From the NCBI RefSeq assembly GCF_017573505.1, contig NZ_JAGEOJ010000001.1, positions 310,001 through 374,000 of the forward strand: DNA of 64,000 bases, given 5' to 3'. The notes below the pieces were generated by a model. That model saw only the letters and a list, made by a program, of their open reading frames with translations. It was not told the origin of the DNA and did no database searches. Positions within the stretch are counted from its first letter, which is position 1, and each line of letters opens with the position of its first letter. The position numbers and the translations under genes were made by a program. Below, piece after piece: positions 53,293 through 62,368 of the stretch. Origin of the DNA: Actinomadura barringtoniae (lineage in GTDB: Bacteria; Actinomycetota; Actinomycetes; Streptosporangiales; Streptosporangiaceae).

Positions 53293-55020
53293 ATGAGCCG
53301 CTTCCCTCGTGAGGGGACGACCCCCCACAGCCCCCGGCAGCCGCAGGATGCTCCGTGGTGGCGCGACGCCGTCGTCTATGAGGTGTACGTCCGCAGCTTC
53401 ACCGACTCCGATGGGGACGGCGAAGGCGATCTCCAAGGCATCCGGTCCCGGCTGGGGCGGCTGCGCGACCTCGGCGTCGACGCGCTGTGGTTGACGCCGT
53501 TCTACCGTTCACCGCTGGCCGACGGCGGCTACGACGTGGCCGACTATCGCGATGTGGACCCGCGCTTCGGTTCGTTGAACGATTTCGACGCGCTGGTCGC
53601 CGCCGTTCACGAGCACGGGCTGCGGCTCATCGTCGACATCGTCCCGAACCACACCTCCGATCAGCACCGCTGGTTCCAGGAGGCGCTCGCCGCGGAGCCA
53701 GGTTCTCCCGCCCGGGAGCGGTATATCTTCCGCTCGGGTAGAGAATCCTCCTCCTCGGAGCGCTCTGCGGAGGAGGAACCTCCTACCGACTGGCCGTCGG
53801 CTTTCGGCGGGTCAGCGTGGAAGCAACTGCCTGACGGAGAGTGGTTTCTTCACCTTTATGCGCCCGAGCAGCCCGACCTCAACTGGCGCAACCCAGAAGT
53901 GCGGAGCGAGTTCGAGGACATCCTGCGTTTCTGGCTGGATCGTGGCGTGGACGGTTTCCGCATCGACGTCGCGGCGGGTCTTTTCAAGGACCCCGAGTTC
54001 CGCGACCTGGGCGACCGGAGCCGTCACGTCGTCGACGGGCCCATCTACAGCCGTCCCGAGGTGCACGAGGTCTACCGCGACTGGCGGCGGATCATCGACT
54101 CCTACGAGGGTGAACGGATGGCCATCGGCGAAGTCTGGACCGACAGCCCCGAGGACCTCGCGCTGTATCTACGGCCTGATGAGCTGCACCAGGCGTTCCA
54201 GTTCGACCTGCAACTGGCGAAGTGGTCGGCATCGGCGTTCCGGAAAGTCATCACGGACACTTTGGCGGCCATCGAGCCGACCGGCTCGGCCCCCACGTGG
54301 GTGCTGTCCAGCCACGACTCGGTTCGGCACGTCACGCGCTACGAGCAACCGGCCGGGCCTCCAGGCATTGGCACGCCTCCGGGCATTGGCGGGCCTTCAG
54401 GCATTGGCGGGTCTCCAGGCATCGGCCTTACGCGGGCACGGGCGGCCCTGCTGCTCCTGCTGGCGCTCCCCGGGTCCGCGTATCTCTATCAGGGCGAGGA
54501 GCTAGGCCTGCCCGAGGTAACCGATATCCCGGAAGCCGCACTCCAGGACCCCATCTGGGAACGCAGCGGCCACACCAAGCGGGGCCGGGACGGCTGCCGC
54601 GTGCCGCTCCCCTGGTCGGGTAAGAACGAGCCCTTCGGCTTCTCCCCGGGTGACGCGCGTCCGTGGCTGCCCATGCCCGAGGCGTGGCGTTCCCTCACCG
54701 CCGAAGCGCAGGACGAGGATCCCGCCTCAACGCTCTCCTTCTATAAGGAGGCGTTGGCCGCTCGCAGGAAACTGCTTCCCGACCTGCCCGACACCCTCGA
54801 ATGGCTGGAGTTGGGCGACGACGTGGTGGCGTTCCGGCGCGGGCCGCTCACCTGCGTGCTCAACTGCGGGAACGCGCCAGTGCGGCTACCGGATGTGCGC
54901 CTATCGGACGTGCCGCCACCGGACGTGCGGCTACCGGGCGAGCGCCGGCTCCTGCTCGGCAGCGCGCCCGTCGAGGGTGACCTTCTCCCAGCCAACGCCT
55001 CCGCGTGGCTCCTTGGTTAG
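53293..55020 (+). CDS. aglA: Alpha-glucosidase, GH13
   Basis: A 575-residue GH13 enzyme acting on maltodextrins or similar. Asp nucleophile in DGFRIDVAAG, Glu acid/base in AIGEVWTD and Asp in SSHDSVRH are present. A loop insert of four 18-bp repeats (54355-54426) encodes GPPGIG-type hexapeptides; 15-bp repeats (54880-54940) lie near the C terminus. ATG 53293 is used; no strong ribosome site is seen. Its 3' end overlaps the convergent histidine kinase gene by 90 bp. Confidence 0.93.
   Translation: MSRFPREGTTPHSPRQPQDAPWWRDAVVYEVYVRSFTDSDGDGEGDLQGIRSRLGRLRDLGVDALWLTPFYRSPLADGGYDVADYRDVDPRFGSLNDFDALVAAVHEHGLRLIVDIVPNHTSDQHRWFQEALAAEPGSPARERYIFRSGRESSSSERSAEEEPPTDWPSAFGGSAWKQLPDGEWFLHLYAPEQPDLNWRNPEVRSEFEDILRFWLDRGVDGFRIDVAAGLFKDPEFRDLGDRSRHVVDGPIYSRPEVHEVYRDWRRIIDSYEGERMAIGEVWTDSPEDLALYLRPDELHQAFQFDLQLAKWSASAFRKVITDTLAAIEPTGSAPTWVLSSHDSVRHVTRYEQPAGPPGIGTPPGIGGPSGIGGSPGIGLTRARAALLLLLALPGSAYLYQGEELGLPEVTDIPEAALQDPIWERSGHTKRGRDGCRVPLPWSGKNEPFGFSPGDARPWLPMPEAWRSLTAEAQDEDPASTLSFYKEALAARRKLLPDLPDTLEWLELGDDVVAFRRGPLTCVLNCGNAPVRLPDVRLSDVPPPDVRLPGERRLLLGSAPVEGDLLPANASAWLLG
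54355..54426. repeat. 18-bp tandem repeat x4 in alpha-glucosidase
   Basis: Units at 54355, 54373, 54391 and 54409, each ending CAGGCATTGGC or similar. Confidence 0.95.
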
Positions 55021-56211
55021 CGAACGCGGGCGCGGGGCGACGCTGACCGTGAGGCCGCCGCCCGGGTTGGCCGCAGCCGTCGCCTCCCACCCGTGAGCGT
55101 GCGCGATCGAGGTGACGATGGACAGGCCGAGCCCGGTCCCCTCGCCGCGCTTGTGGCGGCGTGCGTTGAGGCGGCGGAACGGTTCGAACAGGTGCGGTAC
55201 GACCTCGTCCGGCACCTCGGTGCCGGTGTTGGAGACGGTCAATCCGGCACGGTCGAGGCGGACGTCGATCCGGCCGCCGGGGACGTTGTAGCGCAGGGCG
55301 TTCTCGAGAAGATTGCGGACCAAGTGGCCGAGCAGGACGGGATCGCCGTCCACGCGTACCGGCTCGGTGCGGGTGTCGATCGTGATGTCGCGGGCGTCCG
55401 CCTCCGGCTCGTGCTCGGAGGCGACGCGTTCGACCACCTCGTCGAGCTCTACCAGTTCGGTGCGGTCGAGGCCCTGGTCGCTGGTCGACAGCAGGAGCAG
55501 TCCCTCGATGAGGCGTTCGCTGCGGTCGGCGACGTTCAGCAGCTTGGACCGGACCCGCGCGACGCGTTCGGGCGAGGGGTCGGCCAGCCCGATCTCCAGC
55601 GCGGCCCGCTGCACGGCAAGCGGGGTGCGCAGTTCGTGCGCGGCGTTGGCGACGAACCGCTGCTGTGCCGACACCAGGCTTTCGAGGCGGTCCAGCATGC
55701 CGTCGAAGGTGTCGGCGAGGTCCTTCAGCTCGCCGGGCGGGGCCTTGAGGTCGATCCGTTCGCTGAGGTTCTCGCCGGAGAGCTTCCGCGCGGTGGCGGT
55801 GATCGTGTGAACGGGCCGCAGCACGCGGCCCGCCATCCACCAGGCCAGGACGACCGAGAGCACGGCGAAGACGGCGAGCGCGATCAGGGAGACGATCATC
55901 AGCTGCTGGAGCGCGGTGTCCTGAGTGACGTTCGCCAGCCGCGCGATCGTGATCGTCTTCCCCTTCTGGAGCTGCGCGACGCCGTTGGCGTCCATCTGCT
56001 GCGCCGGTACGGCACGGCGAAAGTCCACCGTGCTGTTGAGCGGCATCGCGGCGGTGGTGCTGATCGCCGAGGGCAGCCGGGTGCCCAGCTCGCGCCGCAT
56101 CAGAAAGTAGACCAACCCGATCAGCCCGCCACCCGCGATCAGCAGCAGCCCGCCATAAAGCGCGGTAAGCCGAGCCCGCGCCGTAATCCGCACCGAACCA
56201 ACCCCACTCAC
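54931..56211 (-). CDS. Sensor histidine kinase
   Basis: A 426-residue kinase with helices at about 17-38 and 105-128, a short external sensor, HAMP, phospho-accepting AAHELRTPLAVQ, N box NLLENALRYN and G2 EGTGLGLSIV. The G1 box reads SNTGTEVP rather than DxGxG, a variant seen in some actinobacterial kinases. It follows the response regulator with a 4-bp overlap. It overlaps the alpha-glucosidase 3' end by 90 bp. It probably senses envelope stress for the divergent efflux operon. Confidence 0.93.
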   Translation of the reverse strand: MSGVGSVRITARARLTALYGGLLLIAGGGLIGLVYFLMRRELGTRLPSAISTTAAMPLNSTVDFRRAVPAQQMDANGVAQLQKGKTITIARLANVTQDTALQQLMIVSLIALAVFAVLSVVLAWWMAGRVLRPVHTITATARKLSGENLSERIDLKAPPGELKDLADTFDGMLDRLESLVSAQQRFVANAAHELRTPLAVQRAALEIGLADPSPERVARVRSKLLNVADRSERLIEGLLLLSTSDQGLDRTELVELDEVVERVASEHEPEADARDITIDTRTEPVRVDGDPVLLGHLVRNLLENALRYNVPGGRIDVRLDRAGLTVSNTGTEVPDEVVPHLFEPFRRLNARRHKRGEGTGLGLSIVTSIAHAHGWEATAAANPGGGLTVSVAPRPRSLTKEPRGGVGWEKVTLDGRAAEQEPALAR

Positions 56212-56927
56212 GCCCCCACCCCCCTAACACCAGCGCTCGTGGGGCCGGTGATCGTGGAGCCGGCGCCGGTGGCCTTCATGCGGTAGCCGGAGCCGGACAC
56301 GGTCTCGACGACGGCCGGGGAGCCGAGCTTGGCGCGCAGCTTGCTCACCGTCACTCGGACCGCGTTGGAGTTGTAGCTGATGTGTTCCTCCCAGACCTGC
56401 TCGATCAGCTCCTCGGTGCAGATCACCGCGCCGTCCGCGCGCATCAGGGCCTCCAGCACGGCGAACTCCTTGCGGGACAGGTCGAGGCGGCGGCCGTCCC
56501 GGTAGGCCTGGCGGCGCGGGATGTCCAGCCGTACGCCCGCGCATTCGATCACCGGCGGGAGCGCGGGGCGGGCGCGGCGGCCGAGCGCGAGCACCCGGGC
56601 CACCAGTTCGTCGTAGGAGAACGGCTTGGGCAGGTAGTCGTCCGCGCCCAGCCCGAGGCCCTCGACCCGGTCCCGTACGGTCCCCGAGGCGGTCAGCATC
56701 AAGATCCGGGTGAGCAGGCCACGGCCGACCACGTCGCGGCAGACGTCGTCGCCGTGCACCTCCGGAAGATCACGATCGAGCACGAGGACGTCGTAGTCCA
56801 TCGCGTCGAGCCTGCGCAGGGCCTCGGCGCCGTCGTGGGCGACGTCGGTGGCGATCGCCTCCGCCCGCAGCCCGTCGGCGATCAGCTCCGCCAGGTAGTC
56901 CTCGTCCTCAACCAACAGCACGCGCAT
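56208..56927 (-). CDS. OmpR-family response regulator
   Basis: A 239-residue regulator: receiver domain with phospho-Asp in VLVLDRDLP, KPF lysine in LPKPFSYDEL; then an OmpR/PhoB winged helix with SYNSNAVRVTVSKLRAKL. It is divergent (157 bp) from the lipoprotein gene and likely regulates that operon. Confidence 0.95.
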   Translation of the reverse strand: MRVLLVEDEDYLAELIADGLRAEAIATDVAHDGAEALRRLDAMDYDVLVLDRDLPEVHGDDVCRDVVGRGLLTRILMLTASGTVRDRVEGLGLGADDYLPKPFSYDELVARVLALGRRARPALPPVIECAGVRLDIPRRQAYRDGRRLDLSRKEFAVLEALMRADGAVICTEELIEQVWEEHISYNSNAVRVTVSKLRAKLGSPAVVETVSGSGYRMKATGAGSTITGPTSAGVRGVGA

Positions 56928-57084
56928 GCCATCAGGTCTACCTGACCAGCCATTTCGAAAAGATAAAGCTCGGAGAGGGCCCTGAGGCGGGATGGATTAG
57001 AGAAACGAAACATCGGGGTCGGTCAGCCTCGTCGAGGTCGCCGGGACGTCCAGGGCCCGGCCATGATCGAGAGGACTCCAGCGC

Positions 57085-57636
57085 ATGATCGGCCAACACC
57101 GCATGATCAGCAGCCGACACCGCCTGCGCATGACCGCCGCGGCCTGCGGGATGGCGGCCGTGGCGCTTCTGGGCGCCGCCTGCAACGGCTCCGGCTCCGG
57201 CTCCGGCGATGGCGACAAGAAGGGCTCCGGCTCGTCCAACGCCGCGTCCGGCAACGGCTCCTCGATGGACCAGGGGCTGAAGCTCGCCAAGTGCATGCGC
57301 GAGCACGGCGTGAACATGCCCGACCCGAAGGCCGGCGAGGACTCCCATTCGATCTCCATCGGCGGCGACGGTTCCAGCCCGGAGAAGATCCAGAAGGCCA
57401 TGGACGCCTGCCGGAAGGTCCCCGGCACCGGGCTCTCGTCCCAGAAGGAGCTCACCCAGGCCCAGAAGGACAAGATGATCAAGTTCGCGCAGTGCATGCG
57501 CCAGAACGGCGTCAACATGCCCGACCCCAAGTTCAGCAGTGGCGGCGGCGCGGCCCCGGCCATGCGGCTGCCGGACGCCGGGCCGGAGAAGGACAAGTTC
57601 GACAAGGCCAACAAGGCCTGCGCCGCGTACGCCTGA
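57085..57636 (+). CDS. Secreted lipoprotein with duplicated Cys/GVNMPDP motif
   Basis: A 183-residue lipoprotein. The lipobox LLGAAC follows a signal peptide; a Gly/Ser/Asp linker leads to two half repeats, each with KCMREHGVNMPDPK- or QCMRQNGVNMPDPK-type motifs, plus a third CRK/CAA cysteine. ATG 57085 is used; later ATGs are possible. It is first in the operon with the efflux adaptor, ATPase and permease. A substrate-binding or sensor role is inferred. Confidence 0.85.
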   Translation: MIGQHRMISSRHRLRMTAAACGMAAVALLGAACNGSGSGSGDGDKKGSGSSNAASGNGSSMDQGLKLAKCMREHGVNMPDPKAGEDSHSISIGGDGSSPEKIQKAMDACRKVPGTGLSSQKELTQAQKDKMIKFAQCMRQNGVNMPDPKFSSGGGAAPAMRLPDAGPEKDKFDKANKACAAYA

Positions 57637-57653
57637 CGATGGGGCATCGGACG

Positions 57654-58736
57654 ATGAAGCGAAAAACGATCATCGGCGCCGCGGCGGGGGTGATCGTCGC
57701 GGCCACGGGGGCCGGGGTCGCCGTCAACGCGGCGACCGGCGACGGCGGCAACGGGGCAGGAGCCGCGAGCGGCGACGCGCCGCCCGCCGCCACCGCCCCC
57801 GTCGAACGCGGCGACCTCAGCGACAGCACGTCGGTGTCGGGCACCCTCGGCTACGGCGGCGCCCGTAAGATCAAGGCGGGCGCGGGCGGGACGCTGACCT
57901 GGCTGCGCGGCACCGGATCGACGGTCCGGCAGAACGGCAGGCTCTACGAGCTGGACGGCAAGCCCGTACGGCTGATGTACGGGTCGCGGCCGATGTACCG
58001 GAACCTCAAGACCGGCGACAAGGGCCCCGACGTCCGCCAGCTCGAGGAGAACCTGCGCGACCTCGGCTACGGCTCCGGCCTGACCGTCGACGAGACGTTC
58101 TCCGGCGCCACCGCCGACGCCGTCCGCCGCTGGCAGCGCGGGCACGACGCCAAGGCCACCGGGACGGTCGGCCCCGGCGAGATCGCCTTCGCGCCCGGCC
58201 CGGTCCGGGTGAGCGGCCGGGACGCCTCCACCGGCGACCGGGTCCAGCCCGGCGCGCCGGTGCTGTCGTCGTCGGATGCCGAACGCGTCGTCACGATGAA
58301 GCTCAAGGTCGACGAGGCGAGCCTGCTCAAGAGGGGCACCAAGGTCTCGGTGGAACTGCCCGGCGGCGGCACAGCCAAGGGGACGGTCCGTTCGATCGGT
58401 ACCACCGCCAGCAAGGACAAGGGCGACGGCGGCGGGGGCGACGGCGAGGCCAAGATCGACGTCACCGTACGGCTCGACGACCCGGACAAGGCGGGCGGCG
58501 TCGACCAGGCGCCGGTCACCGTCGACCTCACCACCCAGACCCACAAGGACGTGCTGTCGGTGCCTGTGCAGGCGCTGCTCGCGCTGCCCGGCGGCGGCTA
58601 CGGCGTGCAGGTCGTCGAGAGCGGCAAGCCTCCCCGTACGGTCAAGGTCGAGCTCGGCATGTTCGGCAGCGGCCGGGTCGAGGTGTCCGGCGGCGGCCTG
58701 CGCGAGGGCATGCAGGTCGGGGTGCCGCAATCATGA
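57654..58736 (+). CDS. HlyD/MacA-like efflux adaptor with peptidoglycan-binding domain
   Basis: About 360 residues. A membrane anchor (residues 5-25) is followed by an adaptor beta domain with an internal peptidoglycan-binding type 1 domain (KTGDKGPDVRQLEENLRDLGY), then lipoyl-like and barrel parts. ATG 57654 follows GGGG; ATG 57639 is possible. It overlaps the ABC ATPase start by 4 bp. It may link the pump to the wall. Confidence 0.88.
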   Translation: MKRKTIIGAAAGVIVAATGAGVAVNAATGDGGNGAGAASGDAPPAATAPVERGDLSDSTSVSGTLGYGGARKIKAGAGGTLTWLRGTGSTVRQNGRLYELDGKPVRLMYGSRPMYRNLKTGDKGPDVRQLEENLRDLGYGSGLTVDETFSGATADAVRRWQRGHDAKATGTVGPGEIAFAPGPVRVSGRDASTGDRVQPGAPVLSSSDAERVVTMKLKVDEASLLKRGTKVSVELPGGGTAKGTVRSIGTTASKDKGDGGGGDGEAKIDVTVRLDDPDKAGGVDQAPVTVDLTTQTHKDVLSVPVQALLALPGGGYGVQVVESGKPPRTVKVELGMFGSGRVEVSGGGLREGMQVGVPQS

Positions 58737-59434
58737 TCGGTTCGAACCCTGTCGTCGAGCTGGAGGCCGTGCGCAAGGACTACCCAGGCGGCGTCGCTGC
58801 GCTCGCCGGAGTGGACCTCACGATCAGGTCCGGCGAGCTCGTGGCGATCGTCGGGCCGTCGGGGTCGGGCAAGTCCACGCTGCTGCACATCGTCGGCAGC
58901 CTCGACCGGCCGAGCGCCGGGGACGTCCGGATCGCCGGGCACGACGTGAGCCGCCTGTCCGACCGCGAGCTGTCGGCCCTGCGCGCCCGGCACCTCGGCT
59001 TCGTCTTCCAGTCGTTCCACCTGGCCGGCGGGGTGACCGCGCTGGACAACGTGGCGGACGGCCTGCTGTACGGCGGCCTTCCCCTGCGAACGCGACGCCG
59101 GCGTGCGGCCGAGGCGCTGGAACGCGTCGGCCTCGCCGACCGCATGTCCCACCGCCCGCACGAACTCTCAGGCGGCCAAAAGCAGCGCGTCGCAATCGCC
59201 CGCGCCGTAGTCGGCGAACCCGCGCTCCTCCTGGCCGACGAACCAACCGGCGCCCTCGACTCCGCCTCCGGCGAAGCGGTCATGGCCCTCCTTCACGATC
59301 TGAACGCAGAGGGAGCAACGATCGCCGTGATCACCCACGACCACGAGATCGCCTCTGCCCTCCCCCGCCAAGTCCGCCTACGCGACGGCCGAATAGTCAC
59401 CGACACCCCGGCAACGGCGGTGGTCACCCAATGA
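58733..59434 (+). CDS. ABC transporter ATPase, MacB/LolD type
   Basis: A 233-residue ATPase: Walker A GPSGSGKST, Q loop FVFQSFHL, signature LSGGQKQR, Walker B LLLADEPTGALD and switch H in VITHDHE. It pairs with the permease encoded next (4-bp overlap). Confidence 0.97.
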   Translation: MIGSNPVVELEAVRKDYPGGVAALAGVDLTIRSGELVAIVGPSGSGKSTLLHIVGSLDRPSAGDVRIAGHDVSRLSDRELSALRARHLGFVFQSFHLAGGVTALDNVADGLLYGGLPLRTRRRRAAEALERVGLADRMSHRPHELSGGQKQRVAIARAVVGEPALLLADEPTGALDSASGEAVMALLHDLNAEGATIAVITHDHEIASALPRQVRLRDGRIVTDTPATAVVTQ

Positions 59435-59502
59435 GCCCCCGCCGCAAGTCGAACCCCGGTCACCCAATGAGCCCCCGTCGCAAGCCGAAGCCCGGTCACC
59501 CC
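59431..59502. repeat. 36-bp tandem duplication at permease start
   Basis: Two 36-bp copies, each starting with ATGAGCCCCCG, include the start codon itself. Confidence 0.92.
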
Positions 59503-60732
59503 CCGGACCCCGATCGCGCAGCGGAGTCCGGTCGTGCGGCGGGGCGGTTGTCGCCGGCGCGGCTCAGCATGGTGGACGTGCTGCGCACCGGGTCGGTCGG
59601 GTTGCGGACTCGGCCCGTGCGGGTGGTGCTGTCGGCGCTCGGCATCGCGATCGGCATCGCCACGATGATCGCCGTCGTGGGCATCTCGGCGTCCAGCAAG
59701 GCCGACGTGCTGCGGCAGCTCGACAAGCTCGGCACGAACCTGCTGGTCGCCACGCCCGGCGAGTCGATGTTCACCGGCAAGAAGACCGAGCTGCCCGAGG
59801 GCGCGGAGAAGATGGTGCTGCGCGTCGGCGGGGTGGAGCGTTCGGGTGCGATCGGGTCGATCGACGGCAGCGTGCGGCGGTCCGACAAGATCTCGGAGGA
59901 CGAGACCGGGGGGATCGCGCCGCAGGCCGCGACCGAGGGGCTGCTCGGCACGCTGCGCGGGAAGATGAAGACCGGCGCGTGGCTCAACAAGGCCAACGGC
60001 CGCTACCCGTCGGTCGTGCTCGGCTCGGTGTCGGCGCAGCGGCTCGGGATCACCGCGCCCGGTCAGCAGGTCTTCCTCGGCGGCCGGTACTTCACGGTGA
60101 TCGGCATCCTGGACGACCTGCCGCTCGCGCCCGAGATCGAACGGTCGGCGCTGGTCGGCTGGGACGCGGCGAAGAAGTACCTGGGCTTCGACGGCCACCC
60201 GACCTCGGTGTACGAGCGTTCCGCCGACTCCGCGGTCGGCTCGGTGCGCGACCTGCTGCCGCGCACACTGAACGCCGAGAACCCGCAGGACGTCAAGGTC
60301 ACCGACCCGTCGCAAGCGCTGCAGGCCAAGGCCGCCGCCGCGGGCGCGTTCACCGACCTGCTCCTCGGCCTCGGCGCGGTCGCGCTCCTGGTCGGCGGCG
60401 TGGGCGTCGCCAACACGATGATCATCTCCGTGCTGGAGCGGCGGCACGAGATCGGGCTGCGCCGCTCGCTCGGCGCGACCCGCGGGCACGTGCGGATCCA
60501 GTTCGTGACCGAGTCACTGCTGCTGTCGGGGCTGGGCGGCGTGGCGGGCGCGGTGCTCGGCTCGCTGGCCACGGTCGCGTACGCAACGGGAACAGGCCTG
60601 CCGCCAGTGGTGCCGCCCTGGGCGATAGCGGGCGGCTTCGGCGCGACGCTGGTCATCGGCACGATCGCCGGCCTCTACCCCGCCGTACGGGCCGCCCGCC
60701 TCTCCCCCACCATCGCCTTGCAGACCGCCTGA
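59431..60732 (+). CDS. ABC transporter permease, MacB type
   Basis: A 433-residue permease: one N-terminal helix, a periplasmic-type MacB domain of about 200 residues and three C-terminal helices with FtsX motifs (ERRHEIGLRRSLGATRGHVRIQF). Its N terminus begins with a 36-bp tandem duplication (MSPRRKxxPGHP twice; 59431-59466 and 59467-59502), so ATG 59467 is an alternative start. It likely exports a peptide or antibiotic. Confidence 0.95.
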   Translation: MSPRRKSNPGHPMSPRRKPKPGHPPDPDRAAESGRAAGRLSPARLSMVDVLRTGSVGLRTRPVRVVLSALGIAIGIATMIAVVGISASSKADVLRQLDKLGTNLLVATPGESMFTGKKTELPEGAEKMVLRVGGVERSGAIGSIDGSVRRSDKISEDETGGIAPQAATEGLLGTLRGKMKTGAWLNKANGRYPSVVLGSVSAQRLGITAPGQQVFLGGRYFTVIGILDDLPLAPEIERSALVGWDAAKKYLGFDGHPTSVYERSADSAVGSVRDLLPRTLNAENPQDVKVTDPSQALQAKAAAAGAFTDLLLGLGAVALLVGGVGVANTMIISVLERRHEIGLRRSLGATRGHVRIQFVTESLLLSGLGGVAGAVLGSLATVAYATGTGLPPVVPPWAIAGGFGATLVIGTIAGLYPAVRAARLSPTIALQTA

Positions 60733-60863
60733 CGGTCTGGCCGCCGAGCGGCCGGGCTAGGTGGCGGGTTGGCTGTTTGGCTTTCTGACCCTGCGCGCCG
60801 CACGTCGCTGGGGCTGGTCGTTGAGGGGCGGTCGGTCGCGACTTGAACGGTGTGCAGGATGCC

Positions 60864-60897
60864 GACGGCCCCGGGCTCTGGGGTGCCCGGGGCCGTC
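60864..60897. terminator. 13-bp bidirectional terminator
   Basis: GACGGCCCCGGGC (60864-60876) pairs with 60885-60897 around an 8-nt loop. It lies between the convergent permease and S37 peptidase genes. Confidence 0.9.
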
Positions 60898-60928
60898 GTT
60901 CGCGAGTTGCACTTAGTTCAAGTGCGGG

Positions 60929-62368
60929 TCACAGCGGCGGACGTCCCTGCAGCTGCAGAACGTCGACCGAGTCGTTCCCCGTCACCGACAGGGCGTTGGC
61001 CGGGGCCGTCACGTTCGCCCAGCGCAGCAGGTCGGCGGTCGCCTTGGCGCGCTGCGCGGCCGGGAGGGCGGCGATGAGCCTGCCGCTGTGGTTCATGCCC
61101 GGCGCGGTGTAGACGTAGGAGTCGCGGCTGCCCTTGCCGAGGCGGAAGCGCTCGGAGCCCCACGGGTCGTTCGAGCCGTACAAGAACATCAGGCGGCTGC
61201 CGTGGCCGCGCACCCAGCTGTCCACGTCGCGCATGGCCTTACCGCCGTCGAAGCGCATCGGGATCGAGCGCGGGACGTAGGTGCGGGGCTGGTAGCTCTT
61301 CTCGTAGCGCAGCAGCGGGCGCAGGCTCTTGAACTGCGGAGTCGGCCAGCCCAGCTGCGTGCCGGCCTGGTAGTAGTACGGAATGTAGGGCGAGAGGCCC
61401 TGGTCGGTGTAGAACGAGACGCCGGAGATGTCGTCGAGGCTCTTGAAGAGGTCGTCGTCGGAGGCGTTCACCGCGGGCAGCGTCTTGCAGTCCGCCTGCA
61501 GGTGGTACTGCCAGAAGCCCCACTCGTAGTCCATGACCGAGTTCTCGAACGCGCGGTCCGGCGTGCGCAGGATCTTGAACGTCTGCTTGTTGGCGGCGGC
61601 CGCGGCCTTGAAGCGCTTGAGCATCGCCGGGCGGCGCTTCAGGAACTCGCGCGCGAGCTGCTTCACGTGCGTGCGGCACTGCGGGTCCGTGCCGACCGTC
61701 TTGAAGAAGTTGTCGTACGCGTGGTCGTCGTTGTTGTTCACGTCGTTCGGCGCAACGTAGACGATGCTGCCGTCGACGTCCTTGGGGTAGAAGCGCTTGT
61801 GGTACGTGGCGGTCATGCCGCCCTTGCTCGCCCCGGTGGAGATCCACTTGGCCTTGTAGATCTTCTTCAGCGCCGTGACGATGCGGTGCTCGTCCGTCGC
61901 GGCCTGCCAGATCGTGTCCTTCTTCCAGACCGCCGGCTCGGGGCGCGAAGGGGTGAAGAAGCGGTACTCGACCGAGATCTGGTTGCCGTCCACCAGCGAG
62001 GTGGGCTCGGACTTGAACATCGTTTCGGGCGTGTCGTACCCGCTGGTGTAGAGCACCATCGGACGCGCCGCGTCCTTGTGCTCCAGCATGATGCGCTGCT
62101 CGAACCAGCGGCCCTTCGGGTTGCGGTGGTCGACCGGCTGCCGGTACTTCAGCCAGAACCAGCGGTAACCGGGCAGGGTCGAGGGCTTCTCCTCGACCGT
62201 CATGCCCTTGATCGCCTTGAGCTGCGCGGCGATGTCGCCCGCCGGGCTCGCGGCCGTGGTCCGCGCGTTCCCCTGCGCACTCCCCGCCTGCGCGTACGCC
62301 GCGGCTCCGGTCCCGGCCAGGCCGGTCGCGAGCAGCAGGGCCAGCGCGCCTCGTGAGACGTTCCGCAT
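60929..62368 (-). CDS. Secreted S37-family tripeptidyl aminopeptidase
   Basis: A 479-residue protein with signal peptide (residues 1-27) and an S37 (PS-10) alpha/beta-hydrolase. Nucleophile Ser lies in STGASKGGM; Asp and His in FLYGSNDPWG and APGMNHSG. ATG 62368 follows AAGGGGG. It cleaves tripeptides from protein N termini outside the cell. Confidence 0.93.
   Translation of the reverse strand: MRNVSRGALALLLATGLAGTGAAAYAQAGSAQGNARTTAASPAGDIAAQLKAIKGMTVEEKPSTLPGYRWFWLKYRQPVDHRNPKGRWFEQRIMLEHKDAARPMVLYTSGYDTPETMFKSEPTSLVDGNQISVEYRFFTPSRPEPAVWKKDTIWQAATDEHRIVTALKKIYKAKWISTGASKGGMTATYHKRFYPKDVDGSIVYVAPNDVNNNDDHAYDNFFKTVGTDPQCRTHVKQLAREFLKRRPAMLKRFKAAAAANKQTFKILRTPDRAFENSVMDYEWGFWQYHLQADCKTLPAVNASDDDLFKSLDDISGVSFYTDQGLSPYIPYYYQAGTQLGWPTPQFKSLRPLLRYEKSYQPRTYVPRSIPMRFDGGKAMRDVDSWVRGHGSRLMFLYGSNDPWGSERFRLGKGSRDSYVYTAPGMNHSGRLIAALPAAQRAKATADLLRWANVTAPANALSVTGNDSVDVLQLQGRPPL

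Noticed and set aside
52399..53436. 345-codon minus-strand frame over the glbO/alpha-glucosidase gap
   Set aside because: It covers the 98-bp repeats and antisense of glbO, with Arg/Ala/Pro-rich sequence and no homology signs.
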